This document shows, one piece after another, positions 33,672 through 42,915 of a DNA stretch of 64,000 bases. The translations under genes and the position numbers were made by a program. Each line of letters begins with the position of its first letter. Position 1 is the stretch's first letter. Below the pieces are notes generated by a model. That model was not told the origin of the DNA. It did not search any database and worked only from the letters and a program-made list of their open reading frames with translations. This DNA comes from Acidobacteriota bacterium (GTDB lineage: Bacteria > Acidobacteriota > Thermoanaerobaculia > Thermoanaerobaculales > Sulfomarinibacteraceae): contig JAJDNM010000072.1 of the NCBI GenBank assembly GCA_022340665.1, positions 19,541 to 83,540 on the forward strand. The letters are read 5' to 3'.

Positions 33672-33792
33672 TCAATCCTCCTCGAGCAATCTTGGGCCAG
33701 TGTAGCCGCTCCAGAATCGGCTGCAAAGTTCGCGTGCCATGTGTCGTGCAGATCACCCGTGATTGCCGGATTCCCATGTAGCATGATCGCGC

Positions 33793-35934
33793 ATGAGTGA
33801 AAACCGATCTCGCGCTCGGCCGGTGAACGGCGTTCGTTCCGCGGTTCTCGCGGCAACCGCCGTGATCCTGACCGGGATCGCCTGGGGCCTCGGCTGGTTG
33901 CCGCCCATGGAACGCGCAACCGGGGACCTTCTCCTGCGAATCTCCACCCGCGGCCTCGACGCAGATCCCACCGTCGTGGCGATACTGATCGATGACCTCG
34001 CAGTCGAACGCTACGGCCCCTTGCCGTGGCCCCGCGACCGGTATGCAAATCTCGTAGCGGTCGCGGCCGCCGCCGGGGCTCGGGGATTCGCGATCGACGT
34101 CCTCTTGTCGGAACCGACCAGCCCTGAGAGCGACATTGCCCTCGCTCGCGCTCTCAGGAAGACGCCGGCCGTCCTCGCAGCCGCCTTCGATCACCAAGGT
34201 CGATGGTTGCTCCCGATGGATATCTTTGGAGGCTCGGGAGCCGCGGCTCATGCGTACGGGGAGGTCGGTCCGGACGGGGTGGTGCGCACCGTCGCCGCAA
34301 CCAAACAGGGAAACGGCCTCTCCCTCCCCGCCCTCTCACTCGCGGCCGCTCGGCTCCTGAGGCCGGAGCTGGCGATCGAGCCCGGCTCGATTCTGCGCCC
34401 GGAATTCCGGCCCGCGCCCCAGCACATCCCGGCGCTCGGCACGGTCGACGTACTCGACAAGAATTTTGACCCGCGGGACCTTGACGGCAGATTGGTATTC
34501 GTCGGTGTCTCGGCAACGGGCGCAGGCGATCAGTTCGTCGTTCCCACTGGCCCGCGCCACCAACCGGTGCCAGGCGTTCTGTCTCACGCCTCGGCGGCGG
34601 CTTCCATCCTCCAGAACCGACTTCTCCGGGTCCCCGGGTGGGGCTGGTCTCTGGCCGCTGCACTGCTGCTTTCATTCGGCGTGCAGCTCACCCGTGACCA
34701 TCGCGGCGAGTTCGATCTCGGAGTCTTCGTAGTTCTCGTCGCCGGTATGGTTCTGATCGCGATGCTGGCCGTCCGCTACAGTCTGCTACTTCTTCCGACA
34801 ATCTCGATGCTGACAGTGGTCGTCCTGTCAGCCCTCCTCCGAGAAACCGTCGAGTCACGGGCAGCGCGGAGGGAGAGCGGTCGTCTGCTGGAGGCTGTGC
34901 TGGAGCACGTTGGAGGCTCGACTTCGCCCGTTCCGAGAACCGCTGCGGGCCGCCTCGATGCCCTCCGACAAGTCCAGAGGCGGGTCCTCGAAGACGACGC
35001 CCGCCGCCAGGCCCTGCTCGAGGGAATGGACGAAGGGGTCGTCCTCTGGGATTTGAATGGCGAGGTCGTCCTCGCCAACCCGGCAGCGGGCCGCTTGTGG
35101 AACGGGCCGCTCGACATCGGCCAGATCTCACCGAAACAGGAGACCAGCAGTCCCCTGGTCGTCGAGCGCAGCTCACGCCAGATCGCGGTCACGCTGACCG
35201 ACCTCGGCCAAGGCCATCTCGCCATCCTGCGCGACATCACTGCCGAGCGCACCCTGGAGCAGAAACGCAGAGAGATGCAGAGGCTGGTGTCGCACGAGCT
35301 GAAGACTCCGCTGGCGTCGATTGCCGGTTTCGGTGAGAACCTCGAGCGATACGAACTCGACGGTGAGGAACAGCGTCGCGTCGCCTCCTTGATCCGCGGG
35401 GAAGCCCAGCGGCTTCAAGAGATGGTCACGGTGTTCCTCGACCTCGAACGGCTGGGAGGAGGTCACTGGGACGGCGCCACGGAGACCGTCGATCTCGGCC
35501 GTCTGGTGGCTTCACGGCTCGATGTGCTCGAGGCCGCCGCCACCTCGTACGAGGTTGGCATCGCCCGTTCGCTCGCCGACGGCTGCTGGGTTCGCGCGGT
35601 CCCCGCGCTCCTCGACCGGGTGGTCGACAACCTCGTCGGTAACGCGATCAAGTACACGGAAGCAGGAGACGTCATCGAAATCGATCTCACCCGAACCGGT
35701 GACAGCATCCGTCTCAGTGTTCGCGACCGTGGGCCAGGCATCCCCAAAGACGGAATGACACGCCTCTTCGAACGTTTCTACCGGGTACCGGGGGTCAAGG
35801 GCACCGGTGCAGGCCTCGGGCTGGCGCTGGTCAGAGAGGTGGTTGATTGGCACGGAGGATGCATAAAAATCGACAGTGAGATTGGAGCCGGCAGCACCTT
35901 CACGGTCACTTTGCCGGCGATGCGGGAGGTTTGA
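33793..35934 (+). CDS. CHASE2-domain sensor histidine kinase
   Basis: 713 aa. Order: cytoplasmic leader, TM1 (about residues 17-38), an extracytoplasmic CHASE2 domain (about 40-270), three hydrophobic helices (about 280-345), a PAS-like linker (about 405-485), HisKA with phospho-His in VSHELKTPLASI (about residues 497-508) and a HATPase domain with NLVGNAIKYT (about 615-624), DRGPGIPKDGMT and GAGLGLALVREV. It senses an unknown periplasmic signal and phosphorylates the regulator gene that follows 3 bp later. Confidence 0.92.
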   Translation: MSENRSRARPVNGVRSAVLAATAVILTGIAWGLGWLPPMERATGDLLLRISTRGLDADPTVVAILIDDLAVERYGPLPWPRDRYANLVAVAAAAGARGFAIDVLLSEPTSPESDIALARALRKTPAVLAAAFDHQGRWLLPMDIFGGSGAAAHAYGEVGPDGVVRTVAATKQGNGLSLPALSLAAARLLRPELAIEPGSILRPEFRPAPQHIPALGTVDVLDKNFDPRDLDGRLVFVGVSATGAGDQFVVPTGPRHQPVPGVLSHASAAASILQNRLLRVPGWGWSLAAALLLSFGVQLTRDHRGEFDLGVFVVLVAGMVLIAMLAVRYSLLLLPTISMLTVVVLSALLRETVESRAARRESGRLLEAVLEHVGGSTSPVPRTAAGRLDALRQVQRRVLEDDARRQALLEGMDEGVVLWDLNGEVVLANPAAGRLWNGPLDIGQISPKQETSSPLVVERSSRQIAVTLTDLGQGHLAILRDITAERTLEQKRREMQRLVSHELKTPLASIAGFGENLERYELDGEEQRRVASLIRGEAQRLQEMVTVFLDLERLGGGHWDGATETVDLGRLVASRLDVLEAAATSYEVGIARSLADGCWVRAVPALLDRVVDNLVGNAIKYTEAGDVIEIDLTRTGDSIRLSVRDRGPGIPKDGMTRLFERFYRVPGVKGTGAGLGLALVREVVDWHGGCIKIDSEIGAGSTFTVTLPAMREV

Positions 35935-35937
35935 CGA

Positions 35938-37302
35938 GTGGCCGCCAGAATTCTCGTCGTCGACGACGACACCGCGATGCGCGAGATGATGTCGCTGGCT
36001 CTCCGCAAGGAGGGCCACGATCTCCGAGTGGCTTCGTCGGCCGACGAGGCGCGACAGGCGATCGACGAGTCCACATTCGACGTCATCGTCACTGACATCT
36101 ATCTCGGTGACGGCACCGGGCTCGAGGTGCTCGAGCATTGCCGCGAGGCGTGTCCCGAAGCCAGGGTTATCCTCGTGACTGCGCACGGAACCGTCGAGAC
36201 GGCCGCCTCAGCCCGGCAGCTCGGTGTCTACGACTATCTCGCCAAGCCGTTCGATGTCGCCACCCTGGTGGACCGGGTCGCGACGGCGCTGGAGCTGGGG
36301 TCGGACGACGGCACCCAGATCGAGCTCGGACCCGAATCTCTGATCATCGGAAACGACCCGGCGATCGTCGAGGTCTACAACGCCGTCGCGCGAGTGGCGC
36401 CACTGCCAATGCCGGTGCTGGTGCGTGGTGAGACCGGCACCGGCAAGGAGCTGATCGCGCGAGCCCTGCATCGATTCGGCGCCAATCCGGCGGGAGCATT
36501 TGTTCCCCTGAACTGTGGTGCGATCCCGGAGACCCTGCTCGAGAGTGAGCTCTTCGGACATCGCAAGGGCTCATTCACCGGCGCTGACCGCGATCGCCGC
36601 GGTGCGATCGAGGCTGCCCGCGACGGCACCCTCTTTCTCGACGAGGTCGGCGAGCTGCCACCGGCGTTGCAGGTCAAGCTGTTGCGGTTTTTGCAGTCCG
36701 GAGAGGTGCGAGCGGTGGGCGCGGAGGACGCCGTACAGGTACCGGTCCGGGTGATTGCCGCGACTCACCGCGACCTCCGCGCGGAGGCCGAAGCTGGCAC
36801 GTTCCGCGAAGATTTCTTCTATCGTCTCGCCGCCTACGAGATCGTGCTACCGCCGCTGCGAGAGCGGCGTTCCGACATCCCCCTGCTGGTCGAGCACTTT
36901 CGCCGCCGCAATCAGAAAGATGTTGATTCCATGGAACTTCAGTCTCCCAGTCCCGAAGTGCTGGAACTGCTGGTGAATCACGGGTGGCCCGGCAACGTCC
37001 GCGAGCTCGAGCACATCGTTCGGCGAACCATCGTCGACAGCGGTGGCCTGAGCGATGCGCGGAGCGTTCGGGCGCTACTCAGATCGGATGAGGACCAGAC
37101 GGAAAACCGCATCACCCCTCCCGGGATTGGCGACGACCTCACCCTCAGGGAGCTCGAAAAGCTCCACATCGAGGCGGTGCTGGAGCGCTGTGAGGGGAAC
37201 CGCACCCGGGCGGCGGAAATCCTCGGAATCGAACGAAAGTCCCTGTACCGCAAGGCCGATCGTCTCGGCATTGCGCTTGACCCTCAGGAGGTCGACCCAT
37301 GA
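35938..37302 (+). CDS. NtrC-family sigma-54-dependent response regulator
   Basis: 454 aa. Receiver domain (about residues 1-120) with DDD acidic pocket, phospho-Asp in VIVTDIYL and conserved K in LAKPFD. AAA+ domain (about 145-370) with Walker A GETGTGKE, sigma-54 contact loop GSFTGA (Ser replaces the usual Ala), Walker B LFLDEVGELP and an arginine-finger region. Fis-type HTH at the end (NRTRAAEILGIERKSLYRKADRLGI). It activates sigma-54 promoters after phosphorylation. The start is GTG with GGGAGG upstream. A sigma-54-type promoter lies only 5.3 kb away at 30654. Confidence 0.93.
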   Translation: MAARILVVDDDTAMREMMSLALRKEGHDLRVASSADEARQAIDESTFDVIVTDIYLGDGTGLEVLEHCREACPEARVILVTAHGTVETAASARQLGVYDYLAKPFDVATLVDRVATALELGSDDGTQIELGPESLIIGNDPAIVEVYNAVARVAPLPMPVLVRGETGTGKELIARALHRFGANPAGAFVPLNCGAIPETLLESELFGHRKGSFTGADRDRRGAIEAARDGTLFLDEVGELPPALQVKLLRFLQSGEVRAVGAEDAVQVPVRVIAATHRDLRAEAEAGTFREDFFYRLAAYEIVLPPLRERRSDIPLLVEHFRRRNQKDVDSMELQSPSPEVLELLVNHGWPGNVRELEHIVRRTIVDSGGLSDARSVRALLRSDEDQTENRITPPGIGDDLTLRELEKLHIEAVLERCEGNRTRAAEILGIERKSLYRKADRLGIALDPQEVDP

Positions 37303-38027
37303 AGTGGCCCATCACATTGGTTGTTGTCTCGCTGGCTGCGCTGGCGGCCACCGTCGCGTCCGAATCCCCGGCGGTGCTGGATTACGAGGTCGTTTCGGTC
37401 AAGCGCAGTCTGCTGCTGAAAACCGAAGACGGAGAACGGGCGCTGCAGGTCGGCGACCACGCCAGGTCGGGGGACACTCTCCGAACCGGTTCGAGATCAC
37501 ACGCAGAGCTCGCTGTCTCCGATTATGTGGCCAGATTCGCGATCTCGGCCAAAACCAGCTTTCGCCTCTCTCATGACACGCCGGGAGTTCTCATCGAAGT
37601 GGATCGGGGCAGCCTGCGCGCTATCTTCGGAAAGCTCCCGGACGGCGACACCAGGGAACGCCTGGTAGCGACACCCTCCGCGATCCTCGCGGTTCGGGGC
37701 ACGGAGTACGGCGTCGACGTGGCGAAAAACGGTGAAACCTCGATCTTCGTCTTCGAGGGAACCGTCGAGGCCTGGGAGAGGGGTGGTGCCGGCGAAAGGG
37801 TCCGGCTGCAGGCGGGCGAGACTTCGAGAATTCGCAAGGGCCGTGCTCCTTCGACTCCGAAGGCGCACGGAATCGGGTCCAACGATTGGGACCGGGGCCG
37901 ACGGTCGACACCGTCCATGGGAGGTCCTCAGCAGTCCCCTGGGATGGGCAGCGCCGGATCCGGTTCGGGAAGCTCGGGCGCACGCTCTTCGTCGTCTCGC
38001 GGTGGGTCGAAACGACACGGCGGGTGA
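37299..38027 (+). CDS. FecR-domain secreted protein
   Basis: 242 aa with a signal peptide (MKWPITLVVVSLAALAATVAS). A FecR-like beta domain follows (about residues 45-165): LQVGDHARSGDTLRTGSRSHAEL, then ATPSAILAVRGTEYGV. The tail from about residue 175 is a disordered Ser/Gly/Arg stretch. FecR-domain proteins bind periplasmic partners or sense signals; no sigma factor gene is near. It overlaps the regulator stop codon by 4 bp (ATGA), so it is translationally coupled to the two-component pair and could modulate that pathway. Confidence 0.85.
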   Translation: MKWPITLVVVSLAALAATVASESPAVLDYEVVSVKRSLLLKTEDGERALQVGDHARSGDTLRTGSRSHAELAVSDYVARFAISAKTSFRLSHDTPGVLIEVDRGSLRAIFGKLPDGDTRERLVATPSAILAVRGTEYGVDVAKNGETSIFVFEGTVEAWERGGAGERVRLQAGETSRIRKGRAPSTPKAHGIGSNDWDRGRRSTPSMGGPQQSPGMGSAGSGSGSSGARSSSSRGGSKRHGG

Positions 38028-38041
38028 GTCGGGACAACCCG

Positions 38042-39274
38042 CTACGATTCTGAGCTGGACAAACGACGCACCCGAATCAGGGCCACCGTGGCCACCACAC
38101 ACGCCATTAGCATGAAGATCGAACCCGTGCGGAACGGCCAGGCAAAACCGAGCGCACCGTAGACAACCTCGCCCCAGAAGGGACCGATGATTCGGGCGAG
38201 GCTCGACACGCCCTGATAAACGCCCATCACTCCACCGACCTCGTCCGGATCGACGAGCTTCGAGGTGAAGGCTGAGAGCGACGGGTGGGCGATGCCCTGA
38301 CCGAGGGCGAGCACCGCAAGAGCCATCAACAACGGCCCGCGCTCCGTTGTATTGGGTATGAAGCCCAGCGCCAAACAACTGAGAAGGGCGCCGGCAACGA
38401 TCAACCGGACCTCGCCGAACCTTTTCGCCAACCGACCGACCAGTCCTCCCTGCACGATCGCTCCCAGCACCCCGGCGTAGACGAAGAGCCACGCGATGGT
38501 CGAGGTCGCATAGCCGAAACGAAGCTTCGCGAACTGGGCGAAGGTAGTTTCGAAATTCGCGAAAGCAAAGATGGTGCAGAAGACCATCAGCAGGCAGAGG
38601 CCGACGAGAGGATGGGACAGGGCATCAGTGAGGCTGCCGAGGCTGAGTGGATTTCGCCGTGCCTTCCGTCTGGCGTCCTTGTCGAGGGTTTCCGGAAGAC
38701 GGGTCAGGACGAGAACGAAAGCGGTCATCGACGTCACGGCCGCACCGATGCCGGGGAGCCACGGTGCAACCGTCACCAGCAGGGCACCGAGAGCCGGGCC
38801 GAGAATGAAGCCGAGGCCGAAGGCCGCGCCAATGATCCCCATGCCCTTCGCCCGCTCCTCGGGTCCCGTGATGTCCGCGATCACCGCCAGCGCGGTCGAA
38901 ATGTTGCCGCCTGAGATCCCGTCGATGATACGAGAAGCGAAGAGCATGCCGAGAGATCCTGCGATGCCGAAGAGCACGTAACCCACCGCCGAGCCGAACA
39001 GCGATACCAGCAAGACCGGTCTCCGCCCCACCCGGTCCGAGAGACGACCGAGAATGGGCGCCGCAATAAACTGCATGATCGAGAACGAGGCCATCAACAG
39101 CCCGAAGACGGCCGGCGACGGCCCGTATTCCTCCGCATACAGCGGCAATATCGGAATCACGATGCCGAAACCCACCAGATCGATGAAGACGATCAGGAAG
39201 ACGATGCCGATCTTTGCACGATGCTCTTTCAACCAGATGCCCCTTCGCGTTGGCCGAGGGGATTCTATCGTCAT
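38042..39274 (-). CDS. MFS efflux protein (TetA/DHA1-like)
   Basis: 410 aa from ATG 39274; CCGAGGGCGG precedes it. Twelve membrane helices are expected. The conserved MFS loop is GRLSDRVGRRPVLL (about residues 62-75), and the start FLIVFIDLVGFGIVIPILPLYAEEYG is typical of the DHA1 drug:H+ antiporter set. The frame upstream runs through a heptamer array translated as HPASSIQ repeats; this is not protein. A resistance substrate cannot be named. Its promoter must lie within or beyond the repeat element. Confidence 0.87.
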   Translation of the reverse strand: MTIESPRPTRRGIWLKEHRAKIGIVFLIVFIDLVGFGIVIPILPLYAEEYGPSPAVFGLLMASFSIMQFIAAPILGRLSDRVGRRPVLLVSLFGSAVGYVLFGIAGSLGMLFASRIIDGISGGNISTALAVIADITGPEERAKGMGIIGAAFGLGFILGPALGALLVTVAPWLPGIGAAVTSMTAFVLVLTRLPETLDKDARRKARRNPLSLGSLTDALSHPLVGLCLLMVFCTIFAFANFETTFAQFAKLRFGYATSTIAWLFVYAGVLGAIVQGGLVGRLAKRFGEVRLIVAGALLSCLALGFIPNTTERGPLLMALAVLALGQGIAHPSLSAFTSKLVDPDEVGGVMGVYQGVSSLARIIGPFWGEVVYGALGFAWPFRTGSIFMLMACVVATVALIRVRRLSSSES

Positions 39275-39294
39275 CCGCCCTCGGGGAGGTGTTC

Positions 39295-39406
39295 GATGCT
39301 GGATGCTGGATGCTGGATGCTGGATGCTGGATGCTGGATGCTGGATGCTGGATGCTGGATGCTGGATGCTGGATGCTGGATGCTGGATGCTGGATGCTGG
39401 ATGCAT
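39295..39406. repeat. GATGCTG heptamer array, 15 perfect units plus one variant
   Basis: Fifteen exact head-to-tail copies of GATGCTG from 39295 to 39399, then GATGCAT. It begins 21 bp upstream of the start codon of the MFS gene (which reads away from it). It is the longest simple repeat in the window. The same unit appears with 3 and 2-5 copies at 32273 and 21513. Confidence 0.97.
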
Positions 39407-39502
39407 CGAATCAATAAGTCGTCTCGCTGAATTGTCAAGGGGTGGGCCGACGGATCGAGTATCTAATATCGAGTATCCAGTATCGGGAGGGTGGGAGGGC
39501 GG
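39407..39502. repeat. middle and right arm of the GATGCTG element
   Basis: A unique middle (CGAATCAATA ... GAATTGTCAAGG ... GATCGAG) aligns with that at 21553-21606. The right arm (39454-39485) has degenerate complementary words (GAGTATCTAATATCGAGTATCCAGTATCGG split over two blocks). It ends in a G-tract GGAGGGTGGGAGGGCGG directly before the stop codon of trkH. Confidence 0.7.
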
Positions 39503-40939
39503 TCAGCGACGCCAGAATTCGCGCGAGAAGAGCGCGAGCAGGGTGAAGACCTCGAGGCGTCCGAAGAGCATGCAGGCGGCCAGCACCACCTTCACCTGCC
39601 CAGGGAAATGGGCGAAGTTGTCATAAGCCCCGATCTCTCCCAAACCCGGACCAACGTTGCCGATCGAAGTGAGTCCGGCCGATATCGCCGTCAGCAAATC
39701 GTAGCCGCTGGCCGCGACCACAGCTGTGCCAACCAGGGCTATCATCAGGTAGGCAGTGAGAAACGCCCAGATTCCTGACAACACCGACTCTCGCACCACG
39801 ACCCCGCCGTACTTGACGGGCCGCACCGCGTGCGGATGGATGAGCCGCAGGAGGGTCGTGCGCAGCGAGGTCAGTGCGAGAAGAGCGCGCAGGCTCTTGA
39901 TGCCGCCGCCGGTCGAGCCCGACATGCCGCCGAGAACCATCAGGCACAGCAGTACCAATAACGGCAAGGTTGTCCATGTTTCGAAGTCCGTGGTGCAGTA
40001 CCCGGTGGTGGTCAGAATGCTGACGGTTTGAAACGCTGCGTGGCGGAGGCTGTCTCCGAGCCGATTTCCATCCTCATGTACCGTCACGAAGAGCACCAGG
40101 GTTGAAACCGCAATCACGCCGAGGAAGTAGCGCAATTCGCTATCCCGCCACACCTCGACAACGCGGCCCGTCAGGAACTTGAAATGGAGCACGAAGTTGA
40201 TGCCGGCCAACAGCATGAAGAAGATCACGATCCACTCGACGGTGGCCGAACCAAACTCCCCGACCGACGTGTTCTTGGTGGAGAAACCTCCGGTCGCGAG
40301 CGTCGTGAACGAGTGGCACAGTGCATCGAACCAGCTCAGACCTGCCAGACGAAGCGCCACGCACTCCGCGCCGGTGAACCCCACGTAGACCAGCCACAAG
40401 GTGCGGGCCGTCGTCGCAAGACGCGGCTTGACCTTGTCCGCCACCGGGCCCGGCACTTCGGCCTTGAAAAGCTGCATGCCTCCGATGCCGAGCAGGGGCA
40501 GAATAGCGATGGTGAATAGAATGATCCCCATGCCGCCCAGCCATTGGCTCATCGCGCGCCACAAGAGCAGCGCTCGCGGAATCAGGGTAGTATCCGTGAT
40601 CACGGTCGAACCGGTCGTCGTGAATCCCGACACCGACTCGAAGAACGCGTCCACCGGTCCCAGGCTGCCGGTCACGAGATAGGGCACCGAACCTACCAGT
40701 GAGACCGCGATCCAGGCCCCGGAGACCACCAGGAAACCGTCCCTGGGACGGATGTGCCGGTCGATCGGTGGACGGACGCGCACCAACAGGAGGCCGATAA
40801 TGCCGCCGATCGCAATCGCCGCTACCCACGGCTCGAGAGACTCGCGATAGAAGAGGCTCGCCAGAAGCGGAAGGCAGAGGAAGGCGCAGTCGAGCAGCAG
40901 CAGCCAACCGAGCAGGTAGGTGACGAAGCGGCGGTTCAT
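39503..40939 (-). CDS. trkH: TrkH-family potassium uptake permease
   Basis: 478 aa membrane protein with about ten or more helices and four pore-loop repeats. Visible filter-like turns: SGFTTTGSTV and CHSFTTLATGGFST, with GSTGGGIKSLR and SIGNVGPG near the end. It imports K+ with TrkA, whose gene lies 25 bp upstream. The ATG at 40939 was chosen since an upstream frame overlaps trkA. Ribosome site is modest. Its last codons touch the repeat element. Confidence 0.92.
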   Translation of the reverse strand: MNRRFVTYLLGWLLLLDCAFLCLPLLASLFYRESLEPWVAAIAIGGIIGLLLVRVRPPIDRHIRPRDGFLVVSGAWIAVSLVGSVPYLVTGSLGPVDAFFESVSGFTTTGSTVITDTTLIPRALLLWRAMSQWLGGMGIILFTIAILPLLGIGGMQLFKAEVPGPVADKVKPRLATTARTLWLVYVGFTGAECVALRLAGLSWFDALCHSFTTLATGGFSTKNTSVGEFGSATVEWIVIFFMLLAGINFVLHFKFLTGRVVEVWRDSELRYFLGVIAVSTLVLFVTVHEDGNRLGDSLRHAAFQTVSILTTTGYCTTDFETWTTLPLLVLLCLMVLGGMSGSTGGGIKSLRALLALTSLRTTLLRLIHPHAVRPVKYGGVVVRESVLSGIWAFLTAYLMIALVGTAVVAASGYDLLTAISAGLTSIGNVGPGLGEIGAYDNFAHFPGQVKVVLAACMLFGRLEVFTLLALFSREFWRR

Positions 40940-40964
40940 CCGGGGCGTGTCCCCTGCTCCCGCG

Positions 40965-42314
40965 TCATGCCACGACGACTCTGTCGAGACTCGAAGCCAT
41001 ATCGGTCTCGGCCGCGACAATCACGTGATCACCTGGCTCGATGCGGTGGTCGCCACCGGGAATGAAAATATCGTCTCCGTGTTGCACGGCCACGATCAGA
41101 ATGCCACGCGGCAGACCGAGCTCGGACAGCGGCGAAGATACCAGGCGACTCCCCGCGACGGCCTCGAGCTCGAAAACCTCCACCGAGTCCTCGAGCAACG
41201 CGGCCACCGCCTTGATCCGGCCTTTGCGCGCAAACTGGAGGGCGTGGCTCACCGACAACAGCCGAGGCGAGATGATTGCATCGATGCCGAGGTCACCCAC
41301 CAGTCCGGACAGGGCCGAATTGTCGACCAGTGCGAAGGTGTGGGCGGCGCCCATCTTTCCGGCCAACAGACAGGCCACCACGTTTTCTTCATGGCTGTCC
41401 GTGCACGCGACGAAACCAGCGACCCGATCCGCGCCTTCCTCGCGTAGAAGCTCGCGGTCTGTAGGGCTGCCGTGAACCACCAGAGTATCGGAGAGCTCCG
41501 CCGCCGCCCGGTCGCAGGCGGGACGACGATCGTCGATCAGCGTCACAGGAACCCCGTCTCCTTCCAGCCGTTTGGCGAGGGCAATTCCAATCCGCGTGGC
41601 ACCGGCAATCATCACCCGTTTTTCCGCACCCTTCGGTTGGCCGAGCAGCACCAGCACGTTGTCCAGCTCGGATGGATCCAACGCGAAATAGACCAGGTCC
41701 CCCGCCCGGATCTCGTCGTCCCCATAGGGCACCCGCCACCGACCATCGCGGCGGATTGCGACCACCAACATCGGCGTCGCAGGGAACAGGAGTCTGAGGT
41801 GCGACAGAAGCAGACCCGAGAACTCGCTGTCCGGCTTGATATGGAAACCGGCTACCAGCAGCTTTCCTTCGGAGAACGAAACGACGTCGACCGCACCCGG
41901 TACCGGCAGCAAGGAGAGGATCTTCTCCACCGACGCCTGGTCCGGATTGATGGCGACCCTCTCCTCGCCCGGTTCGCGGGCGATGCGACGAAAGCCCTCC
42001 TCGTGCCCGGGATCCCGCAGCCTCGCGGCCACCCTGGGCACCTTGAAGATCACCGAGCCGACCAACGCGACCACCATGTTGGCTTCATCCGAATCGGTTG
42101 TCGCCAGCAGGAGATCCGCACTTTCGATTCCCGCGTTCATGAGAACCGGGATCGTCGCACCGTTGCCGTTGATCGTCTGGACGTCCAGTTTTTCGTTGAG
42201 ATCGGCGATCAACTCCTGGTCCTGCTCGACAACCACAACGTCATGGCCGTCACGCGACAACTTCTCCGCCAGAGTCGATCCGACGAGCCCCCCCCCGACG
42301 ACAACCGCTTTCAT
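40965..42314 (-). CDS. trkA: Trk potassium uptake regulator TrkA
   Basis: 449 aa with two TrkA-N/TrkA-C units. The first Rossmann motif is VVGGGLVGSTLAEKLSRDGH (about residues 4-23), the second VMIAGATRIGIALAKRLEGDG (about 233-253), each followed by a TrkA-C domain. It binds NAD(H)/ATP and gates TrkH at the membrane. It is the first gene of trkA-trkH. A repeat element lies between its start and the heme lipoprotein gene upstream on the map. Confidence 0.95.
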   Translation of the reverse strand: MKAVVVGGGLVGSTLAEKLSRDGHDVVVVEQDQELIADLNEKLDVQTINGNGATIPVLMNAGIESADLLLATTDSDEANMVVALVGSVIFKVPRVAARLRDPGHEEGFRRIAREPGEERVAINPDQASVEKILSLLPVPGAVDVVSFSEGKLLVAGFHIKPDSEFSGLLLSHLRLLFPATPMLVVAIRRDGRWRVPYGDDEIRAGDLVYFALDPSELDNVLVLLGQPKGAEKRVMIAGATRIGIALAKRLEGDGVPVTLIDDRRPACDRAAAELSDTLVVHGSPTDRELLREEGADRVAGFVACTDSHEENVVACLLAGKMGAAHTFALVDNSALSGLVGDLGIDAIISPRLLSVSHALQFARKGRIKAVAALLEDSVEVFELEAVAGSRLVSSPLSELGLPRGILIVAVQHGDDIFIPGGDHRIEPGDHVIVAAETDMASSLDRVVVA

Positions 42315-42386
42315 GCCCCGGACGTTCCGCGAGACGAGAGTTCAGACAGAGTTTTGATCATGATGGGGTAAGTTTACACGGACGTC

Positions 42387-42478
42387 GATTTCGGATTTGG
42401 AATTTCGGAATTCGGATTTCCCGCCCCACCCCTCGGAGAACCCAAGGGTCGGTGGTATTCCTCATTCCGAATTCGAAA
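42387..42478. repeat. heptamer-armed palindrome upstream of trkA
   Basis: The left arm has TTTCGGA/TTTGGAA heptads (42387-42420), then CCCGCCCCACCCC, and the right arm GGTATTCCTCATTCCGAATTCG (42452-42473). It ends 4 bp before the stop codon of the cytochrome-like gene. Confidence 0.68.
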
Positions 42479-42482
42479 CCCG

Positions 42483-42893
42483 CTACGGGTTCGCACCGTC
42501 TTCGATCCAGCGGCGATAGAGATCGAGCTCGGGCTCCCGAAGCTTCTTCGAGCCGGTCAGCGTCCGAGGCATGCCCTTCCCCTTCTCCGTAGCATGTTCC
42601 AATTTCATCCACAGATAGGAGCTCTCGGGATCTCCCGGCGTCACCAGGGCAACATCCGGCTCCTGGACCGATCGCGGACCGACCAATCGGCCGTATCCGG
42701 TTCCCTGGTCCAGCACGAGGTCGGCCTTGGCTTCACCAGTCTGATGACAGCTCAGGCAATGGGCGAGCACCAGTGGCTCGAGGTGCTCCGCATACGAGAC
42801 CGGCGTGCCGACCGGCACATCTGGAACCTGCGCGCCGCATCCCGCGATAACGACCAGCGCGAACCCAACAACAGTCGCCTTTGAGGTCCTCAC
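42483..42893 (-). CDS. monoheme cytochrome c-like lipoprotein
   Basis: 136 aa. A lipoprotein signal ends in VIAGCG (Cys at about residue 19), so it is anchored to a membrane. One heme motif CLSCH (about residues 46-50) sits in the PSD1/planctomycete-like pattern HLEPLVLAHCLSCHQTGEAKADLVL. The tail (PELDLYRRWIEDGANP) is the usual end of such domains. Likely an electron carrier or c-type sensor. It follows a PPDK-like gene and is not linked to the oxidase genes. Confidence 0.8.
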   Translation of the reverse strand: MRTSKATVVGFALVVIAGCGAQVPDVPVGTPVSYAEHLEPLVLAHCLSCHQTGEAKADLVLDQGTGYGRLVGPRSVQEPDVALVTPGDPESSYLWMKLEHATEKGKGMPRTLTGSKKLREPELDLYRRWIEDGANP

Positions 42894-42915
42894 GCCAACC
42901 TCCCGGATGCGGTGA

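Noticed and set aside
32154..33800. A 548-codon plus-strand frame antisense to glgC.
   Set aside because: glgC has full family motifs; the antisense frame is a GC-bias artefact.
39295..39406. Heptamer array as a CRISPR or as coding repeats (MLDAGCW in one frame, HPASSIQ in the other).
   Set aside because: There are no spacers between units and no cas genes, and the encoded repeats start in a non-coding spacer.
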